34,883 bases of DNA from Afipia sp. (GCA_017308495.1 JAFKES010000085.1:1-34883), one strand, 5' to 3'. Numbered from the stretch's first letter, positions 1 to 10,404 are shown. Translations and numbers: made by a program. Notes: generated by a model not told the origin, from the letters alone.

Positions 1-336
1 CCGCTGGCGGCGACGCAGCTCGTGCAGAAGAAACTCGCCGACATGCAGACCGAGATCGCCCTCGGCCTGCAGGGTTCGCTGCGCGTCGGCCGGCTGATGG
101 ACGAGGGCAAGATGGCGCCCGAGATGATCTCGATCATGAAGCGCAACAATTGCGGCAAGGCACTGGACATCGCCCGCATGGCCCGCGACATGCACGGCGG
201 CAACGGCATTTCGAGCGAGTATCAGGTGATGCGCCACGCGCAGAACCTCGAGACCGTCAACACCTATGAAGGCACCCACGACATCCACGCCCTCATTCTC
301 GGCCGCGCCATCACCGGCATCCAGGCGTTCTCGTGA
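1..336 (+). CDS. gcdH: glutaryl-CoA dehydrogenase, C-terminal part (5' end outside the window)
   Basis: The reading frame is open from base 1 to a TGA ending at 336, giving about 111 C-terminal residues of an acyl-CoA dehydrogenase. The tail resembles glutaryl-CoA dehydrogenase: a helix reading [14 protein letters not shown], then [12 protein letters not shown], then the family ending [20 protein letters not shown]. In that family the enzyme is a soluble FAD flavoprotein that converts glutaryl-CoA to crotonyl-CoA plus CO2 in lysine and tryptophan breakdown. The glycine-rich HGGNG segment and the YEGT-D-H segment lie near the flavin and active site in acyl-CoA dehydrogenases. The FAD-binding N-terminal half and the true start are off the left edge. 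A generic acyl-CoA dehydrogenase is the alternative, but the ending strongly favours GcdH. Confidence 0.85.
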   Translation, partial: PLAATQLVQKKLADMQTEIALGLQGSLRVGRLMDEGKMAPEMISIMKRNNCGKALDIARMARDMHGGNGISSEYQVMRHAQNLETVNTYEGTHDIHALILGRAITGIQAFS

Positions 337-370
337 GCGATTGAGGCCGCGAATAGGCTATAGAAAAGAT

Positions 371-500
371 TGTCATGGCCGGACATAGCCGTTCGTAAGA
401 ACGGCGTTCTGAAGAACGCCGCCCATGTCCCGGCCATCCACGTCTTAAGTCATGCGGTTGAAGAAGACGTAGATGCCCGGGATAAACCCGGGCATGACGA
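371..500. repeat. composite intergenic palindromic repeat (three or more hairpins)
   Basis: This non-coding stretch between gcdH and the next gene is packed with inverted repeats. An outer stem pairs ATGGCCGGACAT (375-386) with ATGTCCCGGCCAT (425-437, one bulged C). Inside it sit CCGTTC/GAACGG (389-404, loop GTAA) and GGCGTTC/GAACGCC (403-420, loop TGAA). Next, ACGTCTT (440-446) pairs with AAGACGT (464-470). Last, ATGCCCGGG/CCCGGGCAT (473-495) forms a perfect 9-bp stem with loop ATAAA. From memory, the modules GGCCGG...CCGGCCATCCACG and ATGCCCGGG...CCCGGGCATGACG are abundant interspersed repeats in Bradyrhizobium and Rhodopseudomonas relatives. It could also act as a transcript end for gcdH. 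Confidence 0.75.
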
Positions 501-558
501 AGAGAGATCGAAGTCGATCCTGACGTCTTCGGATCTGGCGAGCGCAGGTAGATAGCCC

Positions 559-1488
559 ATGAGCACCGAAGACGACATTCCGTTCAACAAGAACTTCCCG
601 CTTCAGCACGGCACGGTGGACGAGGTCGTTCCCGGCGTGCGCCGCGTGGTGTGCAACAACGCCTCGCCGTTCACTTTCACCGGCACGGTGAGCTACATCG
701 TCGGCCGCGGCAACGTCGCCATCATCGATCCGGGACCGGACGACGAGGCCCATCGTCAGGCGCTGCTCGATGCGGTGCGCGGAGAAACCGTGACGCATAT
801 TTTCGTCACCCACACCCACAAGGATCACTCGCCCGGCACCGCACGCCTCAAGGCCGCCACCGGGGCGGCGGTCTATGCCGAAGGTCTGCACCGCGCCTCG
901 CGCGAGCGCTATGGCGACGAAATGGCGCCGACCGAGTCGGGGGCCGACTACGGCTTCCGTCCGGACGTGTTCCTGAAGGACGGCGACGTGGTGGAGGGCC
1001 ATGGCTGGCGGCTGGAAGGGGTGTTCACGCCCGGCCACACCGCCAACCACATGGCGTTCGCCTGGCCGGAGCGGAACCTGACCTTCATCGGCGATCACGT
1101 CATGGCCTGGTCCACCTCCATCGTCGCGCCGCCGGATGGGTCGATGCTCGAATACATGGCCTCGCTCGACAAGCTGACGCGCCGCGACGAGCAGCTCTAT
1201 CTGTCCGGCCACGGCCCGGAAATTCCGGATGCGGTGCGCTATGTCCGCTTTCTCATGCGTCATCGCAAGGCGCGCGAGGCGTCGATCCTGCATCGCCTCG
1301 CCAAGGGCGAGGCTGATATTCCGACCATCGTGCGGGCTAGCTATATCGGCATCGATCCGCGGCTGGTGAACGCGGCGGGGTATTCGGTCCTTGCTCATCT
1401 GGAGGATCTCGTCGCGCGCGGGGTGGTGGCGACCGACGGCGATCCGACCATCGGCGCGACCTATCGCTTGACCGCGCCCTTGGCCTGA
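559..1488 (+). CDS. metallo-beta-lactamase-fold hydrolase (LACTB2/glyoxalase II-like)
   Basis: This 309-residue soluble protein has a complete binuclear metal site of the MBL fold. HTHKDH lies at residues 85-90, the third histidine in TPGHT (H160), the bridging aspartate in GDH (D179) and the last histidine in SGHGPE (H218). The C-terminal part after about residue 230 (RHRKAREASILHRL...) fits the small helical/winged-helix extension of the LACTB2-like branch. That branch hydrolyses thioester, ester or phosphodiester bonds; the substrate here cannot be read from sequence. The chosen ATG gives MSTEDDIPFNK and follows the repeat directly, with only a weak upstream GCAGGTAG as ribosome binding site. 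Its 3' end overlaps the 3' end of the converging DUF1499 gene by 28 bases. Confidence 0.85.
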   Translation: MSTEDDIPFNKNFPLQHGTVDEVVPGVRRVVCNNASPFTFTGTVSYIVGRGNVAIIDPGPDDEAHRQALLDAVRGETVTHIFVTHTHKDHSPGTARLKAATGAAVYAEGLHRASRERYGDEMAPTESGADYGFRPDVFLKDGDVVEGHGWRLEGVFTPGHTANHMAFAWPERNLTFIGDHVMAWSTSIVAPPDGSMLEYMASLDKLTRRDEQLYLSGHGPEIPDAVRYVRFLMRHRKAREASILHRLAKGEADIPTIVRASYIGIDPRLVNAAGYSVLAHLEDLVARGVVATDGDPTIGATYRLTAPLA

Positions 1489-2324
1489 GGTTTCGCCGGG
1501 GTCAGTAGCTTCTTCTCCGGCCGCACCGTATCCACGGCGTCGTTGAGGTCGTCGGCGAGCTTGCTGATGCGGGCGGCGTTGGAGCCGAGATCGTGGCCGA
1601 AATAGCGCGACGCCGAGCGGATATCGACCCGCGATCCGTCGCCGTCCGGCGCGATGCGGATGGCGATGTCCTCGCGGAAGCCCATCACCGGCGTTCGCGC
1701 CACCGCCTCGATGCGGCCGATCCGCTGCGGCGGCTGCGGCGCGCGTTCGTCGATTACCAGCCATTTGCGCCGGGCCACCAGCCGCTGGGCGAGTTCGTAG
1801 GCCTTCTGCACCGGCACGTCGAGGCTCACCGGCTCGATGTCGGGATAGGCGGCGCGCTGCTGCTCGGCAGAATAAAGGCCGGCATAGGCGGCGGGATTGA
1901 CGCCGTCGCCTGCGCGCAGCCGCGCCAGGGCCTCGAAGCGCGGCGGATCGATCGGGTCGGTGGTGATGTCGTAGATCGCCGGCAGGTGGCGGTACTGATA
2001 GGCGAGATAGGCCGGGTAGGCGAGCAGGGCGGCATTGATCGCGAACGCCAGCAGCACGCGGCCCATGCCGCGCGAGCCGTTCTGCCAGATCGCGGCGAAT
2101 GCGGCGAGGCCGAGCAGGATCGACACTCCGGCCAGCGCCAGCGCGCCGAAGAACATCGCCATCGCCGGACGGAAATCGAGAAAGCCGAAGCGGATCACGA
2201 TCACCGAGACCGCGCTCGCCAACAGCGAGAACACCGCGAGGCGGCGCGACCACGTGGCGAGGGCGGACACGGGCTCCATCTGATAGGGCGCGGAAATCCG
2301 GCGGGCCATGCTGTGTGAGTCCAT
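1461..2324 (-). CDS. DUF1499 domain membrane protein
   Basis: This 287-residue protein has an N-terminal membrane part and a C-terminal DUF1499 domain. Three or four hydrophobic segments are visible at about residues 28-46, 53-78 and 88-108 (RLAVFSLLASAVSVIVI, AMFFGALALAGVSILLGLAAF, VLLAFAINAALLAYPAYLAY). The remainder contains the DUF1499 hallmarks DITTDPIDPPRF, AYELAQRL near a basic stretch, and VDIRSASRYFGHDLGSNAARI. Function is unknown; the family is common in alphaproteobacteria. The start is uncertain. ATG at 2324 has AAGGA abutting it, which is too close, and the in-frame ATG at 2309 (MARRISAPY) has no better site. It converges on the MBL gene and shares 28 bases with its 3' end. Confidence 0.8.
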   Translation of the reverse strand: MDSHSMARRISAPYQMEPVSALATWSRRLAVFSLLASAVSVIVIRFGFLDFRPAMAMFFGALALAGVSILLGLAAFAAIWQNGSRGMGRVLLAFAINAALLAYPAYLAYQYRHLPAIYDITTDPIDPPRFEALARLRAGDGVNPAAYAGLYSAEQQRAAYPDIEPVSLDVPVQKAYELAQRLVARRKWLVIDERAPQPPQRIGRIEAVARTPVMGFREDIAIRIAPDGDGSRVDIRSASRYFGHDLGSNAARISKLADDLNDAVDTVRPEKKLLTPAKPQAKGAVKR

Positions 2325-2426
2325 TCCTTGCGCGGCTGAAGGGTGCGCCGGTCAAGTAGCGCATTTCCGGTGCCGGCGGGAGACCGTTCGCCCCGGAATA
2401 TGGCTTTCGCTGCGATGGCGGACGAA

Positions 2427-2451
2427 AATGCCCGGCGCGGGGCCGGGCATT
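2427..2451 (-). terminator. hairpin terminator downstream of the acyl-CoA ligase gene
   Basis: AATGCCCGG (2427-2435) and CCGGGCATT (2443-2451) form a perfect 9-bp stem with a 7-base loop. It lies 25 bases beyond the stop of the minus-strand acyl-CoA ligase gene. Read on the minus strand, the stem ends in ATTTTCG, so a short U-rich tail follows a GC-rich stem, as in an intrinsic terminator. The DUF1499 gene begins about 100 bases further on in the same direction. Confidence 0.6.
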
Positions 2452-2475
2452 CGCAGGGGGCAGGGCGGCGCGCCG

Positions 2476-4104
<1,629 letters not shown>

Positions 4105-4126
4105 CCGGTATGTCCTCCTGAACGAA

Positions 4127-4139
4127 GTCCTTATAGGAC
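4127..4139. promoter_or_regulatory. 13-bp palindrome in the divergent acyl-CoA ligase / extensin-like promoter region
   Basis: GTCCTTATAGGAC is a perfect inverted repeat of 5-bp arms around TAT. It is centred in the 68-base gap between two divergent genes, where both promoters must lie. It could be an operator, or part of a -10 region (TATAAG on the minus strand). No convincing -35 box was found for either direction, so the role is a guess. Confidence 0.3.
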
Positions 4140-4172
4140 GTTTTTGTTTGGGAATCCCCCGAAGGGATTTGC

Positions 4173-5120
4173 ATGAACTCTAGCGCGGATACAATGGCCC
4201 GCAAGCGGTCCGCCCTCTGGCATGCCAGAAGACTGCGGTTGCCGTGTCTCGTGCTGGCGGCCGTTTCCGCGGCTCTTGTGATGGTCACGCCGGTCCGCGC
4301 CTCGGTGCCGCTGCCACGCCCGCGGCCGGTCGAGGCCCCCCGCCTGGATGCGACGCCAGACGCGGCGCGGCCCGAAGGTCCGGGGGACGTTTCGGGGGAA
4401 GCGCCCGGCGATGCGGCCACGGCCGCGCCAGCGCCGGAGATGTCCGCTTGCCGCAAGGCACTGACGCAGGACATCGCCATCGCGCCTTCGATCCCCCCCA
4501 TCCGGGGCGCGGGCGGCTGCGGCGGCGAGGATCTGGTGCGGCTTGAGGCGGTGGTGCTGTCGCCGACCCAGCGGGTGGCGGTGAAGCCGGCCGCGATCCT
4601 GCGTTGCGCCATGGCTGCGGCAGTGGCCGAGTGGGTCCGCGCCGACATGGCGCCGCTGGCGGCGGGCCTCGGCACCACCCTCAGCGAACTGGACAATTTC
4701 GATTCGTTCGAATGCCGCGGGCGCAACCGGGTGAAGGGCGCGAAGCTGTCGGAGCATGGCCGCGCCAACGCCCTCGACGTCCGCGGTCTCAAGCTTGCGA
4801 ACGGCGGCACGCTGGGGCTGACCGACCGCACGGTGCCGCGTCCGGTCCGCGAGAAGGTGCTGGCCACGGTCTGCGCCCGGTTCAGAACCGTGCTCGGTCC
4901 GGGCTCGGACTGGTATCACGAGGACCACATCCACCTCGATCTGGCGGAGCGGCGCAACGGCTTCAAGCTGTGCAACTGGGGCGTCTACGACCCGCTGCCC
5001 GCGGTCGCGCCGCTATTGCCGGCGGCACGGCCGGACGATGCCCCGCCACGCGAGGCGGCCGCCGGCAGCGCCACGCCCGATGGCGACGGCGATGCAAAGG
5101 CACCGGGCGCGCGGCCATAA
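4173..5120 (+). CDS. exported extensin-like C-terminal domain protein
   Basis: This 315-residue protein starts with a basic N terminus and a hydrophobic segment (about residues 22-43), consistent with Sec export or a membrane anchor. A proline/alanine-rich linker to about residue 88 and an Extensin-like_C domain (about 90-275) follow. The domain contains SEHGRANALDV (H195, D202) and DWYHEDHIHLDL (H249, H252, H254). This H-x6-D plus H-x-H arrangement resembles the zinc site of LAS/M15 peptidoglycan peptidases, so a cell-wall peptidase role is a reasonable inference but unproven. GAAGGG sits about 7 bases before the ATG at 4173; a second in-frame ATG at 4194 would also leave a signal sequence. 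Two L,D-transpeptidase genes converge on its 3' side. Confidence 0.82.
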   Translation: MNSSADTMARKRSALWHARRLRLPCLVLAAVSAALVMVTPVRASVPLPRPRPVEAPRLDATPDAARPEGPGDVSGEAPGDAATAAPAPEMSACRKALTQDIAIAPSIPPIRGAGGCGGEDLVRLEAVVLSPTQRVAVKPAAILRCAMAAAVAEWVRADMAPLAAGLGTTLSELDNFDSFECRGRNRVKGAKLSEHGRANALDVRGLKLANGGTLGLTDRTVPRPVREKVLATVCARFRTVLGPGSDWYHEDHIHLDLAERRNGFKLCNWGVYDPLPAVAPLLPAARPDDAPPREAAAGSATPDGDGDAKAPGARP

Positions 5121-5148
5121 AAAAAGCGCCGGGTTTGCCGGCGCTTTT
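5119..5148. terminator. bidirectional intrinsic terminator between extensin-like and L,D-transpeptidase genes
   Basis: GCGCCGG (5126-5132) pairs with CCGGCGC (5138-5144) around a 5-base loop. It is flanked by an A run (5119-5125) and TTTT (5145-5148), which extend the stem. The A run overlaps the extensin-like TAA stop. The structure works in both directions and separates two convergent genes. Confidence 0.85.
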
Positions 5149-5172
5149 GACGGATCGATCGAAACGGGTCGC

Positions 5173-5853
5173 TCAGTACGAACTGTTGGCGCCCTGAAGC
5201 GCCATCTTGGAATTGTACGGCGAGTCGCCCTGCTTGGGGTCGAGCACCACCACCACGGTGCCATTCTTGGCGCGGTTGTAGAGGTCGATCACGTCCTCGT
5301 TGGTCAGGCGGATGCACCCCGATGAGATCGAGGCGCCGATATATTCCGGCTGGTTGGTGCCGTGGATGCGGAACAGGGTGTCGCGGTTGCCCTGATAGAG
5401 ATAGAGCGCGCGAGCGCCGAGCGGGTTGTCGGGGCCGCCGGGCACCGACTGCGGCAAGCCCTCGATGCGCTTGTGGATGTCGGCGGTTGGTGTCCACTTC
5501 GGCCATTCCTGCATGTTGCCGACGCGGGCGATGCCGGAGAACGCCAGCGCTTCCTCGCCGACGGTGATGCCGTAGCGGATCGCCTTGCCGCCTTCGAGCA
5601 CGTAGTAGAGGTAGTGGTTGTCGGAATCGACCACGATCGAGCCCGGCAGCTCCTTGCGGTGATAGGTCACGATGGCGCGCCGGAACGGTTCGGCCACCGC
5701 TACCTTCTCGTAACGCGCCTTGGCGAGATATTCCTTGTCGCGCGGCTTCAGGTTGGCATCCGACGACTTTTCATACGTGGTCGTCGCCTGCATGCAGCCG
5801 GCGAGAGACAGACCTGCGAGGAGAACAATGAATTTCGAACCGAGCGAGGACAT
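5173..5853 (-). CDS. L,D-transpeptidase lipoprotein (YkuD family), copy 1
   Basis: This 226-residue protein from ATG 5853 has an N-terminal lipoprotein signal (FIVLLAGLSLAGC, lipid cysteine C20), so it should be anchored in an envelope membrane facing the periplasm. The YkuD domain (about 70-215) carries the catalytic signature HGTNQPEYIGASISSGCIR, with H164 and nucleophile C180. L,D-transpeptidases form 3-3 cross-links in peptidoglycan or attach proteins to it. An upstream in-frame extension to 5907 is open, but the lipobox position favours 5853. It is followed 290 bases upstream by a close paralogue in the same orientation, and shares a terminator with the convergent extensin-like gene. An upstream GGAAC near the start is weak as a ribosome binding site. 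Confidence 0.9.
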   Translation of the reverse strand: MSSLGSKFIVLLAGLSLAGCMQATTTYEKSSDANLKPRDKEYLAKARYEKVAVAEPFRRAIVTYHRKELPGSIVVDSDNHYLYYVLEGGKAIRYGITVGEEALAFSGIARVGNMQEWPKWTPTADIHKRIEGLPQSVPGGPDNPLGARALYLYQGNRDTLFRIHGTNQPEYIGASISSGCIRLTNEDVIDLYNRAKNGTVVVVLDPKQGDSPYNSKMALQGANSSY

Positions 5854-6143
5854 TCCGAAGTTCCAATAAGCCAACGTTTCGACAGGCGATGGTCCAACAG
5901 GCAACAATCCAACAGTTCACGGGCGCGTTTTCGCACCATCTGACCGCAAGATGTTTCCAATTCCGTTACGGCCTTTTTGCTCTGAAACGCGGAATATTGC
6001 CAGCGATTCGCAGCTTATTTCGCCACGCAGCATGCTGGCTGTGGCTTTGAGGGTTCATGTGACGTATTGTCGCAGTCCGTGCGCTGAAGCTGCCACGGCA
6101 GGCGGCGCGTGAGCGGGCGTCAATCGCGGGCAGCCGGGGGCGC

Positions 6144-6842
6144 TCAGAACGAGCCGCCGCCCTGCATCGCCATCTTCGAGCTGTAGGGCGAGTCGCCCTG
6201 CTTGGGGTCGAGCACCACCACCACCGCGCCCATCTTGACGCGGTTGTAGAGGTCGATCACGTCCTCGTTGGTGAGGCGGATGCAGCCCGAGGAGATCGAC
6301 GCGCCGATATATTCCGGCTGGTTGGTGCCGTGGATGCGGAACAGGGTGTCCTTGCCGCCGGAGTACAGATAGATGGCGCGCGAGCCCATCGGGTTGTCCG
6401 GGCCGCCCTTGACGAAGGTGGGCACGCCGAGGCGGGAAATCTCGCTCTTGGTCGGGTGCCAGTCCGGCCATTCCGACATGGCGCCAACCTTGGCGATGCC
6501 CGACCACGCCATTGCTTCCTCGCCGACGGTGATGCCGTAGCGGATCGCCTTGCCGCCTTCGAGCACATAATAAAGGTAGTGATTGTCGGAATCGACCACG
6601 ATCGAGCCGGGCAGCTCCTTGCGGTGGAAATCGACGATGGCGCGGCGGAACGGCTCGGCCACCGCCACCTTGTCGTAACTCACCTTCGCCAGATACTCCT
6701 TGTCCCGCGGCTTCAGGTTGGCGTTCGAGGCCGCCTCGTAGGTGGTCTGCATGCAGCCCGCCAGCATCAGCCCGGCGGCGAGGACGAGGACTTTGGTGGC
6801 AAGGCGCTTGGTGACAAGGCGCTTGGAAGCAAGGAACAGCAT
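6144..6842 (-). CDS. L,D-transpeptidase lipoprotein (YkuD family), copy 2
   Basis: This 232-residue paralogue of the neighbouring gene is nearly identical over long stretches (LKPRDKEYLAK, KELPGSIVVDSDNHYLYYV, IHGTNQPEYIGASISSG). The lipobox is LMLAGC (C30), and the active-site S-x-GC-x-R motif is intact. ATG 6842 is chosen over an upstream TTG at 6860 because GGAAAG lies 8 bases before it. The signal peptide contains a short internal duplication (KRLVTKRLATK), visible in DNA as repeated AAGGCGCTTGG. The two copies differ mainly in the signal region and around the substrate cap (residues 100-140), so the pair probably arose by tandem duplication and may differ in timing or acceptor. Both are expected in the periplasm. 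Confidence 0.9.
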   Translation of the reverse strand: MLFLASKRLVTKRLATKVLVLAAGLMLAGCMQTTYEAASNANLKPRDKEYLAKVSYDKVAVAEPFRRAIVDFHRKELPGSIVVDSDNHYLYYVLEGGKAIRYGITVGEEAMAWSGIAKVGAMSEWPDWHPTKSEISRLGVPTFVKGGPDNPMGSRAIYLYSGGKDTLFRIHGTNQPEYIGASISSGCIRLTNEDVIDLYNRVKMGAVVVVLDPKQGDSPYSSKMAMQGGGSF

Positions 6843-7160
6843 CGGGGTCTTTCCGGTCAAAAACGTCGCGCGTCACTCCGCCACATGGCTTTTGGTCTGG
6901 AATTTTGCTTGGCGCGCCCTCCATAAATGCCGGTTTTCGGTCGCTTTTCCAGTCCTTCTCCGTCGCCCCGGCGACGCTGCCTGCCACCTGTGGCTTTGAT
7001 GCCGCACCGGCCGCGCCCGGAGGTCCGCTTTTGAGCGTCCGCTGCCCCGTAATGTGGTTGTCACAATCGGCTGCCACGACAGGCTTGCGGGAATCGGGGA
7101 GATTTGCGCTTTGAACGTCCATGGATGGCGCTGCATCCACGAACAGGTCTGGAGTGGCCC
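6843..7160. other. 318-base divergent intergenic region, L,D-transpeptidase copy 2 / corA
   Basis: No gene is supported here. The part from 6880 to 6960 is visibly less GC-rich than the coding sequence and should contain the minus-strand promoter of the transpeptidase. The part near 7060-7150 should hold the corA promoter and leader. A weak stem TGGATG/CATCCA lies at about 7122-7139. I found no convincing Mg2+ leader, riboswitch or strong -35/-10 pair. Confidence 0.5.
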
Positions 7161-8135
<975 letters not shown>

Positions 8136-9713
8136 CTACCGTTCAAGCTTCGCCAGCGCGGGCTTGAGCGGTCGCGCCGCGCGGTCGTAATCCGCCCACG
8201 CCCGGCTTTTGCCGATCAGCGCCAGCGCCGTGCGTAGCGTGAATCGTTTCGGATCGAGGTTGCTGCGAAGCTGTGTCCAGGTCAGCGGCATCGACACCGT
8301 CGCGCCGTCGCGGGCGCGCGGCGACAGTGGCGCCACCGCCGTCGCCATCCGGTCGTTGCGCAGATAGTCGAGGAAGATTTTTCCGGCGCGCTGGCGTTTG
8401 CCCATGGTGACGAGATAGCGCGCGGGACTGTCCGCCGCCATTTGCCGGCACAGGGTGTGGGCGAAATGCTTCGCGTCGGCCCAACTGGCGATGTCCTTCG
8501 TGGTGGTTTTGAGCGGGGCCACGACATGAAGCCCCTTGCCGCCGGTGGTCTTGCAGAAGCTCTCCAGCCCGAGCGTGTCGAGGCGCTGGCGGATTTCGCG
8601 CGCGGCGTCGATGACGGCGGTAAACGCCAGTTCCGGTCCGGGGTCGAGGTCGAATACCAGCCGGCCCGGCACCTCGGGCCGGTCCGGTGCGCAGTTCCAC
8701 GGATGCAGTTCGAGGCCGCCGGCCTGCGCCACCGCGATCAATCCTTCGATGCGGTCGATCTGCAGATAGGGTTTGCGGTCGCCGGCGATTTTCAGCGCGG
8801 CGATCAGTTCCGACATGCCGGTCATGGCATGGCGCTGGAAGAACCGCTCGCCGCCGATGCCGTCCGGCGCGCGCACGATCGAGCACGGCCGGCCTCGAAT
8901 GTGGGGCATCAGCCAGTTGCCGGCCTCTGCCATGTAGCGCGCGAGATCGAGTTTGGTGACCGGCCGGCCGTCGCCGCCGTCGGGCCACAGCGCCTTGCCG
9001 GGATGGGAGATCGTGACGCCCAGTACCGCGGCGCCGGCGTTGTCCGCGCGGGGCGCGGAACGCTTGCGCGCGAGCCGCACCGGCGCGGCCTTGGCCCGTG
9101 TCGCAGCGCTGCGCATGAACGGTTTCGGCGCGCGGCCGGTGCCGCCGGCGATCTGCTCCATGGTGCGCCCCGAGGCGACCGAGCGATCGTGATCGAGAAT
9201 GTCATTGTCGCGGCCCTCGCGCGCATAGGCGTCGTTGTGCTTGATCAGCAGCCAGTTGGTGCGCTTGCCGCCGCTGCGGTCGTGCTTCATGCGCACCAGC
9301 ACCCATTCGCCGTGTAGCTTGTCGCCGTCGAGCGCGAATTTGAGGTCGCCGGTTGCCAGGCCGCGCTGCGGATCCTCGGCCAGCCAGTAGCCGCGATCCC
9401 AGATCATGACGGTGCCGCCGCCATATTCGCCCGCGGGGATGGTGCCCTCGAAATCGCCATAGGCGAGCGGGTGATCCTCCACCTCCACTGCGAGGCGCTT
9501 GTCGTGCGGATCGAGCGAGGGGCCGCGCGTCACCGCCCATGACTTGAACACGCCGCCGAGCTCCAGCCGCAGGTCGTAATGCAGCCGGGTCGCATCGTGC
9601 TTCTGGATGACGAAGCGGCGCACTTTAGTCGGCGCCACCGCGTCCCGGCCGCTCGGCTCCGGGGTCTTGGTGAAATCCCGCTTGGTCCGGTAGGTGTCGA
9701 GACGTTTCGCCAC
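8136..9713 (-). CDS. LigD-like protein: 3'-phosphoesterase plus polymerase domains, ligase domain absent
   Basis: This 525-residue protein is related to bacterial NHEJ DNA ligase D. The N-terminal phosphoesterase domain (about 30-175) keeps the candidate active-site residues H39, H45, D47 and H81 ([25 protein letters not shown]). The C-terminal primase/polymerase domain (about 232-515) keeps metal-binding DLD (D355, D357), TTGGKGLHV and D449 in FLDYLRN. LigD usually has PE-LIG-POL order and about 800-900 residues. Here the two domains are joined by a basic, alanine-rich linker of about 50 residues (180-230), with no KxDG ligase motif. It would process and fill DNA ends but not seal them, so sealing would need another ligase. 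No Ku gene is in the window. It converges on corA. Confidence 0.88.
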   Translation of the reverse strand: MAKRLDTYRTKRDFTKTPEPSGRDAVAPTKVRRFVIQKHDATRLHYDLRLELGGVFKSWAVTRGPSLDPHDKRLAVEVEDHPLAYGDFEGTIPAGEYGGGTVMIWDRGYWLAEDPQRGLATGDLKFALDGDKLHGEWVLVRMKHDRSGGKRTNWLLIKHNDAYAREGRDNDILDHDRSVASGRTMEQIAGGTGRAPKPFMRSAATRAKAAPVRLARKRSAPRADNAGAAVLGVTISHPGKALWPDGGDGRPVTKLDLARYMAEAGNWLMPHIRGRPCSIVRAPDGIGGERFFQRHAMTGMSELIAALKIAGDRKPYLQIDRIEGLIAVAQAGGLELHPWNCAPDRPEVPGRLVFDLDPGPELAFTAVIDAAREIRQRLDTLGLESFCKTTGGKGLHVVAPLKTTTKDIASWADAKHFAHTLCRQMAADSPARYLVTMGKRQRAGKIFLDYLRNDRMATAVAPLSPRARDGATVSMPLTWTQLRSNLDPKRFTLRTALALIGKSRAWADYDRAARPLKPALAKLER

Positions 9714-9913
9714 GCCAACCCCTTATCGTGCGCTGACGGGCGATCAACCCTGGCACAGCGGCTGAGTTCCATCGCATGTCCCATGCGCGCTGCGGGCTCG
9801 CCGTCGCCGTCGCAGACTTATATCATGAATGCGGACCTGCGCCGTTCGCGCGGCCGCCTTGGCTGCGCGGCGCGGATGGTCCAGCCCAGTGCTTCAATCA
9901 AGGGAGAATGCCG

Positions 9914-10339
9914 ATGCCCACCAAAGTCCTGTATCGCACCCAGGCCACCGCCACCGGCGGCCGCGACGGCAAGGCCGCCACCACCGACGGCACCTTTCAG
10001 GTCGCCTTGTCCACGCCGAAGGAACTGGGCGGGGCAGGCGGGTCGGGCAACAATCCCGAGCAGTTGTTCGCCGCCGGCTATTCGGCCTGCTTCCTCGGCG
10101 CGATGAAGGCAGTGTCCGGTCAGGTCGGGGTGAAGGTGCCGGCGGACACCACCGTGACCGCGGATGTCGGCATCGGCCCGCGTTCCGAGGGCGGCTTCGG
10201 TCTCGATGTCGCGCTGGCGGTGTCGCTGCCCGGGATCGATCACGCCGCCGCCGAAAAGCTGGTGGCCGCCGCGCATCAGGTCTGTCCCTATTCCAACGCC
10301 ACGCGCAACAATCTCGACGTCCGGCTCAGCGTGGTCTGA
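9914..10339 (+). CDS. ohr: organic hydroperoxide resistance protein (Ohr/OsmC family)
   Basis: This 141-residue Ohr/OsmC-fold thiol peroxidase reduces organic hydroperoxides using lipoylated-protein electrons. The two redox cysteines are in place: YSACFLGAM and HQVCPYSNATRNN. The typical opening MPTKVLYRTQATATGGRDG is preceded by AGGGAG (9901-9906). That spacing fits ATG 9914 (7-8 bases) better than the in-frame ATG at 9908. The C-terminal VRLSVV is the usual family end. It stands alone, divergent from ligD, with no OhrR-type regulator in the window. OsmC itself is the alternative, but the CPYSNATRNN motif is that of Ohr. It should be cytoplasmic. Confidence 0.93.
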   Translation: MPTKVLYRTQATATGGRDGKAATTDGTFQVALSTPKELGGAGGSGNNPEQLFAAGYSACFLGAMKAVSGQVGVKVPADTTVTADVGIGPRSEGGFGLDVALAVSLPGIDHAAAEKLVAAAHQVCPYSNATRNNLDVRLSVV

Positions 10340-10354
10340 ACCAGCCGTCGCGCA

Positions 10355-10380
10355 CGGGGCGGGGCCGGCGCGCCGCCCCG
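10355..10380. terminator. GC-rich hairpin between convergent ohr and SDR genes
   Basis: CGGGGCGG (10355-10362) and CCGCCCCG (10373-10380) form a perfect 8-bp stem in the 65-base gap between two stop codons. The position suits a shared transcript end, but there is no U tract on either strand, so it may only help Rho-dependent termination. Confidence 0.35.
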
Positions 10381-10404
10381 CCGCCGCGCCGCCGCGCTGT
10401 GTCC

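Noticed and set aside
5835-5866. GGAAC near the transpeptidase copy 1 start as an EcfG general-stress promoter
   Set aside because: No CGTT at the required 17-19-base distance, and it sits at the start codon, not upstream. Other GGAAC sites in the gaps also lacked a partner.
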